64,000 nt of DNA from Thalassoglobus sp. JC818 (GCF_040717535.1 NZ_JBFEFI010000001.1:248001-312000); one strand, 5' to 3'; shown: positions 48,520 to 58,133, counted from the stretch's first letter. Notes: generated by a model from the letters alone, not told the origin. Numbers and translations: made by a program.

Positions 48520-50219
48520 CAATCCTGACTCTCGGTAGCCGAAACCCGAAGAGCAGACGAATCAAGCAGGAAGTGAAAGCCAGTTGCTTCAAAGGCTTGC
48601 TGCGACTGATGAATTCGCGTCATCAATCGTCGAGCAAGTTGTTTGTGATGGCTCGATCGAGAGATGCTAAAAGGCTGGACTGCGTGTCGATGCGGGGAGT
48701 TGAGCCGAATTACGTCGACGTCCTCGGAGTTTTGCATCACATCCGTCAGATAGGCGATCGTCGCATCGACGTGACCGGTGACAACATCCGGTACAAGCAT
48801 CGCTGATGATGGTTTCTCAACAACGACATCACTCGCTGACTGCTGCTTTTCAATCAACGCATCGTAAAGCCCTTCCTTTTCGAGCAATCGTCGGGTGAGG
48901 GCGCCGATAGTGCATTGAGTTCCATCGCCGATTGAAACCCTGACACCCGGTTCGATGAGATCGCTTAGAGACTGAACTTTCTGGCTGCCCTTCGGGACTG
49001 CGATGACGATTTCCGTATCAGTCACATTCACATCGTCTTGAAACCAACTGGCAACGTTATCGAGATAATATCGATCGCACGCCATATAAATGTCGGGGAA
49101 ACCTAAATCGGTCGATTGTTGATCGATGTTCTTCATTCGCCCCGTCAGAATGCCGCATCCGTCATAGACCGTGTTGATCGTGACTCCCTCTCGCTTCTGA
49201 AATGCTTCCAGAACTGGTTCGATCCCTCGTCGATTGACAGCACCACAGAAGAAATTCAGTTCCGGATGAGGTTCCCAGACATCGCCTTCAATCGGTTCCA
49301 TTCCATAACTCTGGAACGTTGTCAGTCCACGATCTCGTGCTGAGAGGTAACGTGCGAACTTCAGAGCTTCAACCGGTTGTTCCGACGAGTTGAGGACGCA
49401 GACGGAAACCAATTTGGGGTCAGTTGCCAACTCGTCGATGTGAATGGCTTTCAACTCCTCACGAAGATTCGGCATCATGACTGTCGAATCCCACACGATT
49501 CCGGCATCGACAGCACCGATCATGACATCGTTGGCGACTTCGTTCACGGTCGGCTTAAATACGCCATGCTCGGTGACGTGTTGTTCGAATGCGTTCCAGA
49601 AGTTCGTGTTCCCTTGAGAAACTTTCTCGAGTGCCTTCTGCGTGGCTTTACCAACTGCTGCCTGATCGGGACTTCCGACTGAAAGCGACACCCCGTCAGC
49701 GAGCAGATCGTCCAGCGATTGAAATATCTTCTTTGAGTCTTTTCGAACCGCGATCACCGGCGTCAGATAGGCGATCGGGATTTGTTCCTGCGCGAGTCCG
49801 AGCTCACGTGCTTTTTCAGTGTAAGAGTCATCAGCCGCGAGATAGAGATCCGAAGTGTCGAACTGATTGACCTGAATTTGGTTGAGGAGTGTGTTCGACC
49901 CTCCGTAACGCAGATCGACGTGAACTCCGCATTCGCGTTCGTAATCAGCTGCAATTTCTTCTACCGCGACACGCATCCCGGCAGCAGTATGCATCACAAT
50001 TGTGCGAGAAGGCTTTTCAGATGAAGAACTGGATGAATGAGTCGGTTGGCTTCCGCGACGCATCACAAAGAACAACACGCCGCAGCAAATCACGATTGCG
50101 ATCAGCAATTGCCAATGAAGGCTTCCTGCGCGAGCACTCCAGTTGCTCCGGCCTGGAAAGTCAAAATTTCGCGTCAACTCAATGTTTGAGTGATTAGTTT
50201 GGTTCAGCATGACCAGCAT
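48519..50219 (-). CDS. Membrane-anchored double substrate-binding protein (two fused ModA-like domains)
   Basis: About 566 residues. A hydrophobic anchor (WQLLIAIVICCGVLFFVM) near residue 40 is followed by a serine-rich linker. Two ModA-like binding domains then follow in tandem. The first (about 75-300) begins IVMHTAAGMRVAVEEIAADYE and has LRYGGSNTLLNQI and DLYLAADDSY. The second (about 325-550) begins NFFCGAVNRRGIEPVLEAF and has VYDGCGILTGRMKNI and DIYMACDRYYL. Normal ModA proteins carry one domain and are free or lipid-anchored. The start is ambiguous: ATGs at 50219 and 50210 both overlap the end of the preceding ATPase gene (a TTG at 50225 also opens the frame). Ligand unknown. Confidence 0.82.
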   Translation of the reverse strand: MLVMLNQTNHSNIELTRNFDFPGRSNWSARAGSLHWQLLIAIVICCGVLFFVMRRGSQPTHSSSSSSEKPSRTIVMHTAAGMRVAVEEIAADYERECGVHVDLRYGGSNTLLNQIQVNQFDTSDLYLAADDSYTEKARELGLAQEQIPIAYLTPVIAVRKDSKKIFQSLDDLLADGVSLSVGSPDQAAVGKATQKALEKVSQGNTNFWNAFEQHVTEHGVFKPTVNEVANDVMIGAVDAGIVWDSTVMMPNLREELKAIHIDELATDPKLVSVCVLNSSEQPVEALKFARYLSARDRGLTTFQSYGMEPIEGDVWEPHPELNFFCGAVNRRGIEPVLEAFQKREGVTINTVYDGCGILTGRMKNIDQQSTDLGFPDIYMACDRYYLDNVASWFQDDVNVTDTEIVIAVPKGSQKVQSLSDLIEPGVRVSIGDGTQCTIGALTRRLLEKEGLYDALIEKQQSASDVVVEKPSSAMLVPDVVTGHVDATIAYLTDVMQNSEDVDVIRLNSPHRHAVQPFSISRSSHHKQLARRLMTRIHQSQQAFEATGFHFLLDSSALRVSATESQD

Positions 50220-50934
50220 CTTCAATCAGGAGTTGACCGTTGGACATCTTTAACGTCCGGTCTGCGAATTCGGAGTTTCGTTGATCGTGGGTAACCAGCA
50301 ACACAGTCCCGCCCTGTTTGGAAAAATCTGCAAGTGATTTCATCACGATTTCAGCATTGACCTCGTCGAGATTGCCTGTCGGCTCATCGGCAAGAAGGAG
50401 CATGGGATTGGTCACCATGGCTCGAGCCAGCGCGCATCGCTGACGTTCTCCGGAACTGAGTTGGCTGGCGAGATGATTGCTTCGATCGCTCAATCCAAAC
50501 TGTTCCATCAAGCGAACTGCATCGTCCTTGGAAACCTGTGGATTGGTCAGGGCAGGGGCGAGAATGTTTTCAAGAACGCTCAAGTATGGAACGAGGTGAA
50601 ACTGCTGAAAGACGAACCCAACGTTTTCAGCTCGATAACGAGCGCGATCATCATTGGACATGTTGTACGGTTCTTGACTCATAATGCGGAGCGTTCCGCT
50701 GTCAGGTCGCAGCAGTGTTCCGACCGTCAACAAGAGTGTTGTTTTGCCCGATCCACTCGCGCCACGAATGACAACAAACTCTCCCTGCTGAAGTTTCAGC
50801 GAGACGTTGTCGAGCGCTTTGACTTGTTGCTGTCCCGTGTACAGCTTTGAGAGTTCATTCGCTTCAACGAGGGTCGTTTCCGTCGACTTTTCACTGGGAT
50901 CTGTGGCTTCGCGAGTTTGCATTGAGGTGCTCAT
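50194..50934 (-). CDS. ABC transporter ATP-binding protein, LolD/MacB type
   Basis: A 246-residue ATPase from the ATG at 50934, which overlaps the permease stop as ATGA; the open frame runs further to 51117 but that part lies inside the permease gene. Walker A is ASGSGKTTLLL, the signature LSSGERQRCALARAM, Walker B LLADEPTGNLD and the switch TH. The family partners FtsX-like permeases for lipoprotein extraction, drug or peptide efflux, or cell-wall hydrolase control. Here it is fused by overlap to the permease before it and the double binding protein after it. Confidence 0.88.
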   Translation of the reverse strand: MSTSMQTREATDPSEKSTETTLVEANELSKLYTGQQQVKALDNVSLKLQQGEFVVIRGASGSGKTTLLLTVGTLLRPDSGTLRIMSQEPYNMSNDDRARYRAENVGFVFQQFHLVPYLSVLENILAPALTNPQVSKDDAVRLMEQFGLSDRSNHLASQLSSGERQRCALARAMVTNPMLLLADEPTGNLDEVNAEIVMKSLADFSKQGGTVLLVTHDQRNSEFADRTLKMSNGQLLIEDAGHAEPN

Positions 50935-52289
50935 GCCGTCTCCTTCTGCAGAATGACTGCCGCATCCAGTCGAAGGGCGACGAGGGCTGCGATCCAACTC
51001 GCGAGACCAGCTAACAGAATCGCCGACACTGGACCGCTGAGAAGGACCAAACCGAAGTCTTCTGCAAACGTATTCATGAAAGAGTCGGAAGCTTGTCCAA
51101 GATCGCTTAGCATCCATCCAATGACAAGTCCTGCCACCGATCCCAGCAAACCACCTATTAATCCCAGTAGAAAAGCCTTCCCGAGGAAGACGCCGAGGAT
51201 TTGCCGACTTGTTGCTCCGAGGGCACGCAGGATTCCAATTTCGCTCTGTCTTTGGAATGTGTTCATCAGTGCAAGTAGTGCCACAAGCGATGCGGCTGCG
51301 AGATAGCTCGTCGGGACGACGACAGCAGTCAAGCTTGCGTGTTGCGTTTCCGTTTCGTTTCTTGATTCTTTCAGTTGAGCGAGCAGCGTTTCGGCCGATT
51401 GTTCCTCCTGAACGAGTGCGTGTTCGGCGATTTCTTTGGCTTGAGTGCGTGCTTCAGCTCGCGTGACGGCTTGGGAGTATCGCTCGATAACCTGCGTCGC
51501 TGGGAGAATTCCCGCAATTTCTTCACGGATCACAGCGAGTCGATCACCTGCGCATTCACATTCGAGTGCGAGAATCGCATGGATCAGGTTTTCCATCTTG
51601 AGTAATGTCTGTGCGGTTCCGAGATCGATCCAGACGGTGACATCGTCCGCTGAACCTCGTTGCGGATGCAGTTGAGAGACGGTGAATTCCTTTCCCATCA
51701 AATGCACGACATCTCCCACTTCGAGGTTGAGTTGAGAATGGATGCTGTGTCCCACGACCATTTGCCCCGGTGCGACTGCATCGAGCAGTGGTTTCTTCAT
51801 GGCACGATGCATGATCGGGACCTCACCGCGAGTGCCGTGAAGGACGACTTCAATGTCTTTCTCCGGCCATTGGATTCGTTTCGTCACGGCTGGGAGCAAA
51901 TGGTTGACCGTGACGATCGATGATTCCGCAAGCTGATCGACGTACGACTCCGGCATCACTGCCGACAACGTGCCATTGAGGTGGAGTTCGTTCAGGTCCT
52001 GCGACTCAGGAAGGATGAGAAGGTTGAATCCCAGCTTGAGCATCTGTTTGCGAGTCGCATCTTCCAACTCTTTGCCAGCTTTTTCGACATCTTGACGACG
52101 CTCAGCGATGGACTGTTCGAAACTGGCTTGATGCTGGTCGAGAAGTTGTCGCGTCACAACCTGGTCTGATTGCAGAATCACCTCCGCAGCGACGAAGGTT
52201 GCTGTCGCGACGGCAATTGCCAGGACGCCCAAAACGAATCCGCCTCGTCGGAAATTCAACTCGCGCCAAATTAGGTGGAGGATGTTCAT
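50931..52289 (-). CDS. MacB/FtsX-type ABC transporter permease
   Basis: A 452-residue membrane protein with one N-terminal segment (about 15-37), a long periplasmic domain (about 40-315) and three C-terminal segments (about 320-345, 365-395, 420-445). The C-terminal region carries the FtsX pattern FQRQSEIGILRALGATSRQI. The periplasmic part starts with a coiled-coil-like stretch (about 45-80) and has IHSQLNLEVGDVVHLMGKEF, as in MacB periplasmic core domains. Such permeases move substrates already in the periplasm or the outer membrane-facing leaflet. It follows the thioredoxin-like protein gene by 63 bases. Confidence 0.85.
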   Translation of the reverse strand: MNILHLIWRELNFRRGGFVLGVLAIAVATATFVAAEVILQSDQVVTRQLLDQHQASFEQSIAERRQDVEKAGKELEDATRKQMLKLGFNLLILPESQDLNELHLNGTLSAVMPESYVDQLAESSIVTVNHLLPAVTKRIQWPEKDIEVVLHGTRGEVPIMHRAMKKPLLDAVAPGQMVVGHSIHSQLNLEVGDVVHLMGKEFTVSQLHPQRGSADDVTVWIDLGTAQTLLKMENLIHAILALECECAGDRLAVIREEIAGILPATQVIERYSQAVTRAEARTQAKEIAEHALVQEEQSAETLLAQLKESRNETETQHASLTAVVVPTSYLAAASLVALLALMNTFQRQSEIGILRALGATSRQILGVFLGKAFLLGLIGGLLGSVAGLVIGWMLSDLGQASDSFMNTFAEDFGLVLLSGPVSAILLAGLASWIAALVALRLDAAVILQKETA

Positions 52290-52352
52290 ACAACCATCAT
52301 TCGTGAGAACGGTTTCTGTTCTTGGTGAATTCTCTCCGAGACGAAATCGGTG

Positions 52353-53579
52353 TTACGACCGCAGCATGACTCCGAATGACGCAATGCAGACCACTCCGGC
52401 AATCATTCCCAACAAAGCCCAGACTCCAATTGTTGTTCCAGTCACACGATTCTCTTTCGGGACGACTGCATTCGTTGTTTTGGTTGGCGACATAGCCTCT
52501 GTGTCGATCGATACTTCTGCTTCAGCCTGCAGTGGCGGCTCTGAAGAAACGGTTACCGAAGCGAGTTCATTATCCGATTCGGAGTTCGCGGCCATCGAGT
52601 CAGTCGAAGTCTGCTCGTCGCCTTTGAAGCTCGAAACGCCGGTCAGTTCGATTTCAACTTGTTCCGGTTCAGTCAGTTGAATTGAATCATTCCAGTTGTG
52701 GCCGAGAAGCAAATCGACACCCGGATTCTCGGCCTTCACGGTACATTGACAGGCTCCGACCAAAAACTTGGATGCCTCTTCGATTGTGAGCGGTTGAATA
52801 CCTGCACCGATGAGGGTGTATAGCAATCGTCCGCGACCGAAAATGGGAAACGCCATCGGTTCAGTCAGGTAAGAAACTTCGCGTAAATCCGGTTCGCTGG
52901 CTAAGAGAAGGTCGACGAGAACCTGCTCATTGGGATCATCGCGTGAAAGCCGCAGAACCTGAAAATCAATTCGAAGCTCTTCCGGGCGAACATTCAATTC
53001 CTTGAGGTCGTCGGCGTCGATTTCGGGGAGTTTCAGCTCGTTCTGATGTTTCGCTAATTCGGTCGTCAGGATTTCGAAGCTGGCATCGTCTTTCTCCGGG
53101 ATACCGCATTCCAGGAAAATCCAAACGGCAGAGGCTCCTCCGACGAGGTGGCTGGTGATTTGATCGCGTACGTCGGATGCGACCAATGATTCCGGTTCGA
53201 ACTCAGTCGCTAAACCTGCCGTGACAAGTTGCGGTGGATAAGATCCGCCGCCGGGATTGATCAGTGCAAATGCTGGATATTCAGTGACGCCAGCATGTTG
53301 GAGAATCCACTGGTCTTGGGGATTGATATCTCCATGAATCTCCAACAATTGAACATGAACGTTGGCATGGTGTTGCTTGAAGACTTCCTTCCACTTCTCG
53401 ATCTGTCCAGAGAGTTGTGAGGAGACTTCGTTTTCGTACATCACGACGAGTCGATAATCATCAGGTGCCCACTGCTCGAGTGCGTACCGAAAGACCGGGA
53501 CTGAGCAAGCTTCGACGTGATTCAGGGAACTGCACAAGATCACCAGCGAAGCCAGAAGGCAGTGGCATAAATGATTCAT
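52353..53579 (-). CDS. Exported bitopic protein with thioredoxin-like fold lacking CxxC
   Basis: A 408-residue protein from the ATG at 53579; the frame extends to 53651. A signal segment ends at VEAC-SVPVF, with Cys25 in a lipobox-like position except for Glu at -2. The domain that follows (YRLVVMYENE, then VHVQLLEIHGD, VTEYPAFALINPGG) looks like a thioredoxin fold with a cis-proline loop but no redox CxxC. An acidic, Ser/Glu/Thr-rich stretch (about 305-370) precedes a C-terminal membrane helix (TIGVWALLGMIAGVVCIASFG). I recall CSVPVFRYALE-type proteins from planctomycete genomes as unknowns. It is the first gene of the six-gene ABC operon and is probably its periplasmic partner (inference). 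Confidence 0.65.
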   Translation of the reverse strand: MNHLCHCLLASLVILCSSLNHVEACSVPVFRYALEQWAPDDYRLVVMYENEVSSQLSGQIEKWKEVFKQHHANVHVQLLEIHGDINPQDQWILQHAGVTEYPAFALINPGGGSYPPQLVTAGLATEFEPESLVASDVRDQITSHLVGGASAVWIFLECGIPEKDDASFEILTTELAKHQNELKLPEIDADDLKELNVRPEELRIDFQVLRLSRDDPNEQVLVDLLLASEPDLREVSYLTEPMAFPIFGRGRLLYTLIGAGIQPLTIEEASKFLVGACQCTVKAENPGVDLLLGHNWNDSIQLTEPEQVEIELTGVSSFKGDEQTSTDSMAANSESDNELASVTVSSEPPLQAEAEVSIDTEAMSPTKTTNAVVPKENRVTGTTIGVWALLGMIAGVVCIASFGVMLRS

Positions 53580-53897
53580 ACTCTCAGACCTCTCCTCGCA
53601 ATCGACGGTCGACGAACTCTCGTCGGATCCCTGCTTGGGCAGTGTCGACAATCGATCTCAATTTGCAAGCTGCTGATGACGATCAACCGACAGATTCAGT
53701 GGGCCTCCCGAGAAATATGAAGCCGGGAAAATTTCTTTGCAAACAATCGGCAAAGCAACCCGACACCTATGAAAGTCAAACCGTCGATCGTCGAATGAAT
53801 CCATACTTTTTGAATGTTGAAGGACAGAGTGATCAACCGCGTCCCCATCGACTCATCCTTCACACTCGTTTCGCAAAACGTTTGAAACCAGAAAAAA
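53580..53897. other. Intergenic region, DUF1552 gene / six-gene ABC operon
   Basis: Both neighbours run leftward. These 318 bases would hold the promoter of the ABC operon and the 3' end of the DUF1552 unit. No clear promoter or terminator was found. Confidence 0.3.
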
Positions 53898-55304
53898 TCA
53901 AGACAGCAGCTCAGGAAAGTTTCCGGTCACTCCAGCGAAGCTTTCGGTCTCCATTCCCAACTGCTGCAACATCGTGACGAAGACTCGAGTCAACGATTGA
54001 TCGTCGTGATTGATCTCTCGTTGGTATGGTTCGATTCCGCCGTTCCAAGCTCCTCCCATTGGATTTGCTCCGGCGTAGTTCAGATAGCGACCATGTTTGA
54101 AGCCCATGTTCTTGCCGCCGGCCAACACGAGTGGGTAATTCCTTGAGAGATGGAATGCACTCGACGCAGACCCGAAGAAGAGCAATGAGTTGTCGAGCAT
54201 CGTCCCGGTTCCGGCTGGTTCTGGAGTCTCTTTGAGCCGAGTCGCAAACCGAACGAACTCCTCGTTCAGGAATCGACAGTACTTCCCGAGATTTTCCCAA
54301 CCACCTGGGAACTTGGTGTCGTGTGTAAGCTTATGAGCAAGGCTGAAACCGACCGCGCGAGCCAGTCGGTCGCTGACTCCGGCACCGTTTTCTCGCCCGA
54401 TCTGATACGTCGCGACGCGAGTCGAATCGGTTTTGAAGGCGAGATAGATCATGTCGAACATCGACTGCAGATAGAGCCGCGGCGAATCCGGCGAAACATC
54501 CTGCTCGAACAGAGATTGATCAACGACCGGAAGCGGCTTGTGAACCCATTCTTTGGCTTTCTGAACGCGAATTTCTGCTTCGCGGACTGAGTTTAAGTAT
54601 TCGTCGAGACGTCCTTGATCCTCAGCAGACAGAGTACCCCGCAAATCTTTCGCATCTGCCAGCATCTCGTCCAATGCGCTTTCGCTCATCGCCAATCGAC
54701 GTGCTGCGTCGGCATCCTTCTTCACGAAGAGCATGTCGAAGATTCGCTTCGGGCTTTGCTCGGCTGGGATGGGTCGCCCCATTCGATTGAAGGAAAGGGT
54801 TTGGGCTGCGCAAGGAGTGCCGATGCCACCGTCGGTGGACATCACGAGTGACGAAAACCGAGTTTGATCTCCGACGTGTTCCGCATAAATCTGGTCGAGT
54901 GAGATCGTGTTCTTGTACGTCACGTCCCGACGAATTTTCGCTGCCGTTAGAAATTGGTCGGCGTTGCGATGTCCGTGTATTTTTCTAGCCTCCGGATGTG
55001 AAAACCCTGAGAGGATCGTCACGTCTGAAAGCAAAGGTTCGAAGACGTCGGTACACTTCGTGAGTTTGAAGTCTGTTCCGCCACCATGCGGGAACCACGA
55101 CCAGTCTTCGAAAGCGGGATCTTCCCGCAGCGGCATCGGAACGCCGTCGGGAAAATAAATACAGGCGAGCCGTTTGGGATTTTCTTCACCTTCTGACGTC
55201 GCTGCTGTCAGCGGAAGACCGGAAGTCAACAGCGGAAGTGCGAGTGCGGTCCCAGCCCCTCGAAGGAATCGGCGACGATCAAGCTGTTGAAAATTGATAG
55301 CCAT
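53898..55304 (-). CDS. DUF1552 Tat-exported protein
   Basis: A 468-residue protein with a textbook Tat signal (DRRRFLRGAGTALALPLL). The body is DUF1552: RLACIYFPDGVPM, TILSGFSHPEARKIHGHRNADQFLT, the mid-region SLDQIYAEHVGDQTRFSSLVMS, and LLFFGSASSAFHLSRNYPLVLAGG near the end. DUF1552 proteins belong to the wider DUF1501/alkaline-phosphatase-like group and always accompany PSCyt/PSD4-type partners. It is 84 bases downstream of that partner here. Function unknown; periplasmic location after folding in the cytoplasm suggests a bound cofactor or metal. Confidence 0.9.
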   Translation of the reverse strand: MAINFQQLDRRRFLRGAGTALALPLLTSGLPLTAATSEGEENPKRLACIYFPDGVPMPLREDPAFEDWSWFPHGGGTDFKLTKCTDVFEPLLSDVTILSGFSHPEARKIHGHRNADQFLTAAKIRRDVTYKNTISLDQIYAEHVGDQTRFSSLVMSTDGGIGTPCAAQTLSFNRMGRPIPAEQSPKRIFDMLFVKKDADAARRLAMSESALDEMLADAKDLRGTLSAEDQGRLDEYLNSVREAEIRVQKAKEWVHKPLPVVDQSLFEQDVSPDSPRLYLQSMFDMIYLAFKTDSTRVATYQIGRENGAGVSDRLARAVGFSLAHKLTHDTKFPGGWENLGKYCRFLNEEFVRFATRLKETPEPAGTGTMLDNSLLFFGSASSAFHLSRNYPLVLAGGKNMGFKHGRYLNYAGANPMGGAWNGGIEPYQREINHDDQSLTRVFVTMLQQLGMETESFAGVTGNFPELLS

Positions 55305-55388
55305 GTGATCTCACTCCACTTGTGTCATTGGAAGGATTCAAATGTCCTGATCAGGTTCTAAATCGTCGCAGACGAAGACTTTTCTCAG

Positions 55389-58133
55389 TCACTTCGACTG
55401 AAACAAATCGCTCGTTACCAAACAGATGACGAGTGATCGAATTCCGCCACCTGCATCTCTCACGCTTCGGGTAATGTCGGTCACTTCCGCACGGTCACCG
55501 AAATCGAGCTGTCGCCCGAGTGCAAAAGAGGCCATTTTTTCGACAGTCGCCCGAACAAACTGTTCGTCCCGGTGCTGAACCAGATGTTCTTTCAGTCCGA
55601 CGATTCCGTTGAGTCTAGTATTGTTCGGAAGCATGCTCGAAGCATCGATGTTTTTGCCATCGACCTGAATCCGCCAACGCCCGAGAGCGTCATAGTTTTC
55701 GAAGGCGATTCCCCAGGGATCAATTTTCTGATGGCACGAAAGGCACGCAGCATGATTGCGATGATCTTCGATGCGCTCTTTGAGCGTCATCTTCGCGATT
55801 TCCGGGTCGGATAGGTCAATTTCAGGCACGGCCGGCGGGGGAGGAGGGGGTGGATCGTTGAGGAGGTTCGTCAACAGCCACACGCCTCGCTTCACAGGAT
55901 GTGAATCTTCCCCATCCGAATTCATGGTCAAGAGGCCCGCCTGGGTCAGGAGTCCTCCGCGATTGAGACGATCTGGTACCGGAACTCGATGAAATTCGTT
56001 TCCCGGAACCCCTAAAATACCATAGTGGTTAGCAAGTCGTTCGTTCACGACGAGATAGTCAGCAGCGATGAAATCGAGAATATTAGAATCGTTCTGCAGC
56101 ATGTCATGGAAGAGAGCGATTGGTTCTGCTTTCATCGATTCAAGCAACGCTTCATCAATCCCGTTTTCCCCACTTGACGGGCTTAAGTATTCAAGAGGGC
56201 GCAGCTTCAACCATTGTTGCACAAAGTGTTTTGAGAACCGGGCAGCTTTGGGATCGCCGAGCATACTGTCGACCTGCTGCCGTAGAATGTCACTGTCTGA
56301 AAGTTGACCAGCGGAAGCCAACTCCAACAACGTTTCATCTGGCAAGCTGCACCAAAGAAACAACGACAAGCGGGTTGCCAACTCAGTCTGCGAAATTGGA
56401 CGGAGTTCTTGATCCGCTCGAGATTCTACTTCGCTCTTTGACACATACAAGAACTTAGGCGATGCCAGAACCGTTGCGAGCACATCGATGATTGCATCTT
56501 GAAAATCCAAACTGCCCGCACGGACGTGCTCAAACAGTTCAACTTTGCGATCAATTTCATCAGGTGTCACCTGTCGCCAAGCTCGTGACATGAACGCTGC
56601 GATGATTTCTCGGGCATAAGCTGCCTCGTCGTGCTCGACTTCGCTTTCAATGAAAAGTTTGCGATGCGATGGTGGTGGCCACTCTTCGTAGACGGGGGCA
56701 GCAACTTCCACGTGGTCGATCAGAATCGCTGAGCTTGCTGCACTATCCCCAGATCCGGAAACAGTGCTGTTGACGAAGCGAATATATTCCGACGGGCTCG
56801 GCTGTTCACCAAGTTTCATGTTTCCGCGATAGGTGTTGCGGTGTTCAATTTCGCTCAGTGGAAAGTTGAATTCATAAACTTCTGGCTGCCCGAACAGTGC
56901 ATGAACCTGAACGTCTTGCTGACTGATCCGTTTGATCGATCGGCCCTGATCGGTTGCCTGAAATCCGAAATATAACTGCAGACTTGGAACGCGCTCAGTC
57001 ACTCCTTCAGCCCGTGATGCGCGAACACGCACGCGGAGTGTTCCGACATCAGGAAGCTGATCTCCCAGTTCAACGGTGAGAGCCTCGCGACTGCCCGGTT
57101 GAACGACAGCGAATTGAGAACCGGGATCGAGAGTTGATTGCTCGCCTTCGCTCGTCTCGAAAGCATAAATCGCCTTGCGATAGTTCCACTCGACTCTGGC
57201 TCTTAAACCCGTCGCTGAGTCCAAATAGTGAGAGCGATTTTCCGGCGCCTGAAACTGGTTCTTCAGCCGCTCAATCTGTTTCGTCTGCTCTTCTGGATCG
57301 TTCTCAAATTTCTTTCTCGTCGAATCAATTGTTTCGTCATGCCACTTCTTTTCACGTTGAAAAGCATCTTTCATCGAGATCGACCAGTGGACGACAGCAG
57401 GCCGCTCACCACGAACTGTAACTCGCTGCAAAGCTTTGAGAGCGAGATCGTAGTACGTCTCGACTTGCTTCACCGAAATCAGCAGCGACTCGGCGTTGTT
57501 TTCGAAGCCATCGTCTTCACTGGCTTCTTCCGGAAGATCATCGGCGAAGGTCCAGGGAACTCCAAGCAAGTCTTGAAGCGCATAGTTGTATTCGTAGCGG
57601 GTCAGTCGGCGGAACGACGAACGATTCCCGCTCGACTTTCGCAGCTTCTCAGCTTTTTGAATCTCCTTCGACAGCCAGTCGACGATGAGAATTCGATCAG
57701 CATCCGATAACTCGTTTGAATCGGGAGGAGGCATCTCCCCCTTGCTGAGAACGGAATAAACCTCCAGCCACCAGGTGATGTCGTTTCCGCTGAGGAAATC
57801 GGGATCAAGCTGATCGGCCCGGAAGTTTCCCTCGGAGTAGTCTGCACTGTGACATTCAAAACAAGCCCGCTTGAGAAGCGGTTCTATCTTCGTCTCGTAA
57901 GTGTGCAAGTCGCTCGCAACCAGGATCTGAGCTTCGTTCTCATCGCGTTCAACTGTGTTCTTGACTTTGGATGCTTGATCTTTGCCATCGTCTGCAAGAG
58001 CGTAGTTTGAACAGACAACAAGAATGCCAAGCACAAACGCGAGAGCAGCACAACACAATCGGAGACCGAACTTTGATCCAGCAGTCGCTGAGGACCTGAA
58101 ATATGATGGTCGATCTAAGGCGCGGTCAGTCAT
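55389..58133 (-). CDS. PSCyt1-PSD3-PSD5-PSD4-PSCyt3-PSD2 (DUF1587/1595/1592/1588/1585) protein
   Basis: A 914-residue exported protein if begun at the ATG at 58133; the frame continues to an ATG at 58286 and neither start has a good ribosome site. A hydrophobic signal (about 26-45) is followed by PSCyt1 with CFECH at 91-95. DUF1587 starts at FRRLTRYEYNYALQDLLG. The C-terminal domains include FLWCSLPDETLLELASAGQL (DUF1592), the GIGG-like NRGGLLTQAGLLTMNSDGE with a run of seven prolines, and CLSCHQKIDPWGIAFENYDALG (DUF1588), then DUF1585. A family of planctomycetes and verrucomicrobia thought to be periplasmic electron-transfer proteins. It pairs with DUF1552. Confidence 0.88.
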   Translation of the reverse strand: MTDRALDRPSYFRSSATAGSKFGLRLCCAALAFVLGILVVCSNYALADDGKDQASKVKNTVERDENEAQILVASDLHTYETKIEPLLKRACFECHSADYSEGNFRADQLDPDFLSGNDITWWLEVYSVLSKGEMPPPDSNELSDADRILIVDWLSKEIQKAEKLRKSSGNRSSFRRLTRYEYNYALQDLLGVPWTFADDLPEEASEDDGFENNAESLLISVKQVETYYDLALKALQRVTVRGERPAVVHWSISMKDAFQREKKWHDETIDSTRKKFENDPEEQTKQIERLKNQFQAPENRSHYLDSATGLRARVEWNYRKAIYAFETSEGEQSTLDPGSQFAVVQPGSREALTVELGDQLPDVGTLRVRVRASRAEGVTERVPSLQLYFGFQATDQGRSIKRISQQDVQVHALFGQPEVYEFNFPLSEIEHRNTYRGNMKLGEQPSPSEYIRFVNSTVSGSGDSAASSAILIDHVEVAAPVYEEWPPPSHRKLFIESEVEHDEAAYAREIIAAFMSRAWRQVTPDEIDRKVELFEHVRAGSLDFQDAIIDVLATVLASPKFLYVSKSEVESRADQELRPISQTELATRLSLFLWCSLPDETLLELASAGQLSDSDILRQQVDSMLGDPKAARFSKHFVQQWLKLRPLEYLSPSSGENGIDEALLESMKAEPIALFHDMLQNDSNILDFIAADYLVVNERLANHYGILGVPGNEFHRVPVPDRLNRGGLLTQAGLLTMNSDGEDSHPVKRGVWLLTNLLNDPPPPPPPAVPEIDLSDPEIAKMTLKERIEDHRNHAACLSCHQKIDPWGIAFENYDALGRWRIQVDGKNIDASSMLPNNTRLNGIVGLKEHLVQHRDEQFVRATVEKMASFALGRQLDFGDRAEVTDITRSVRDAGGGIRSLVICLVTSDLFQSK

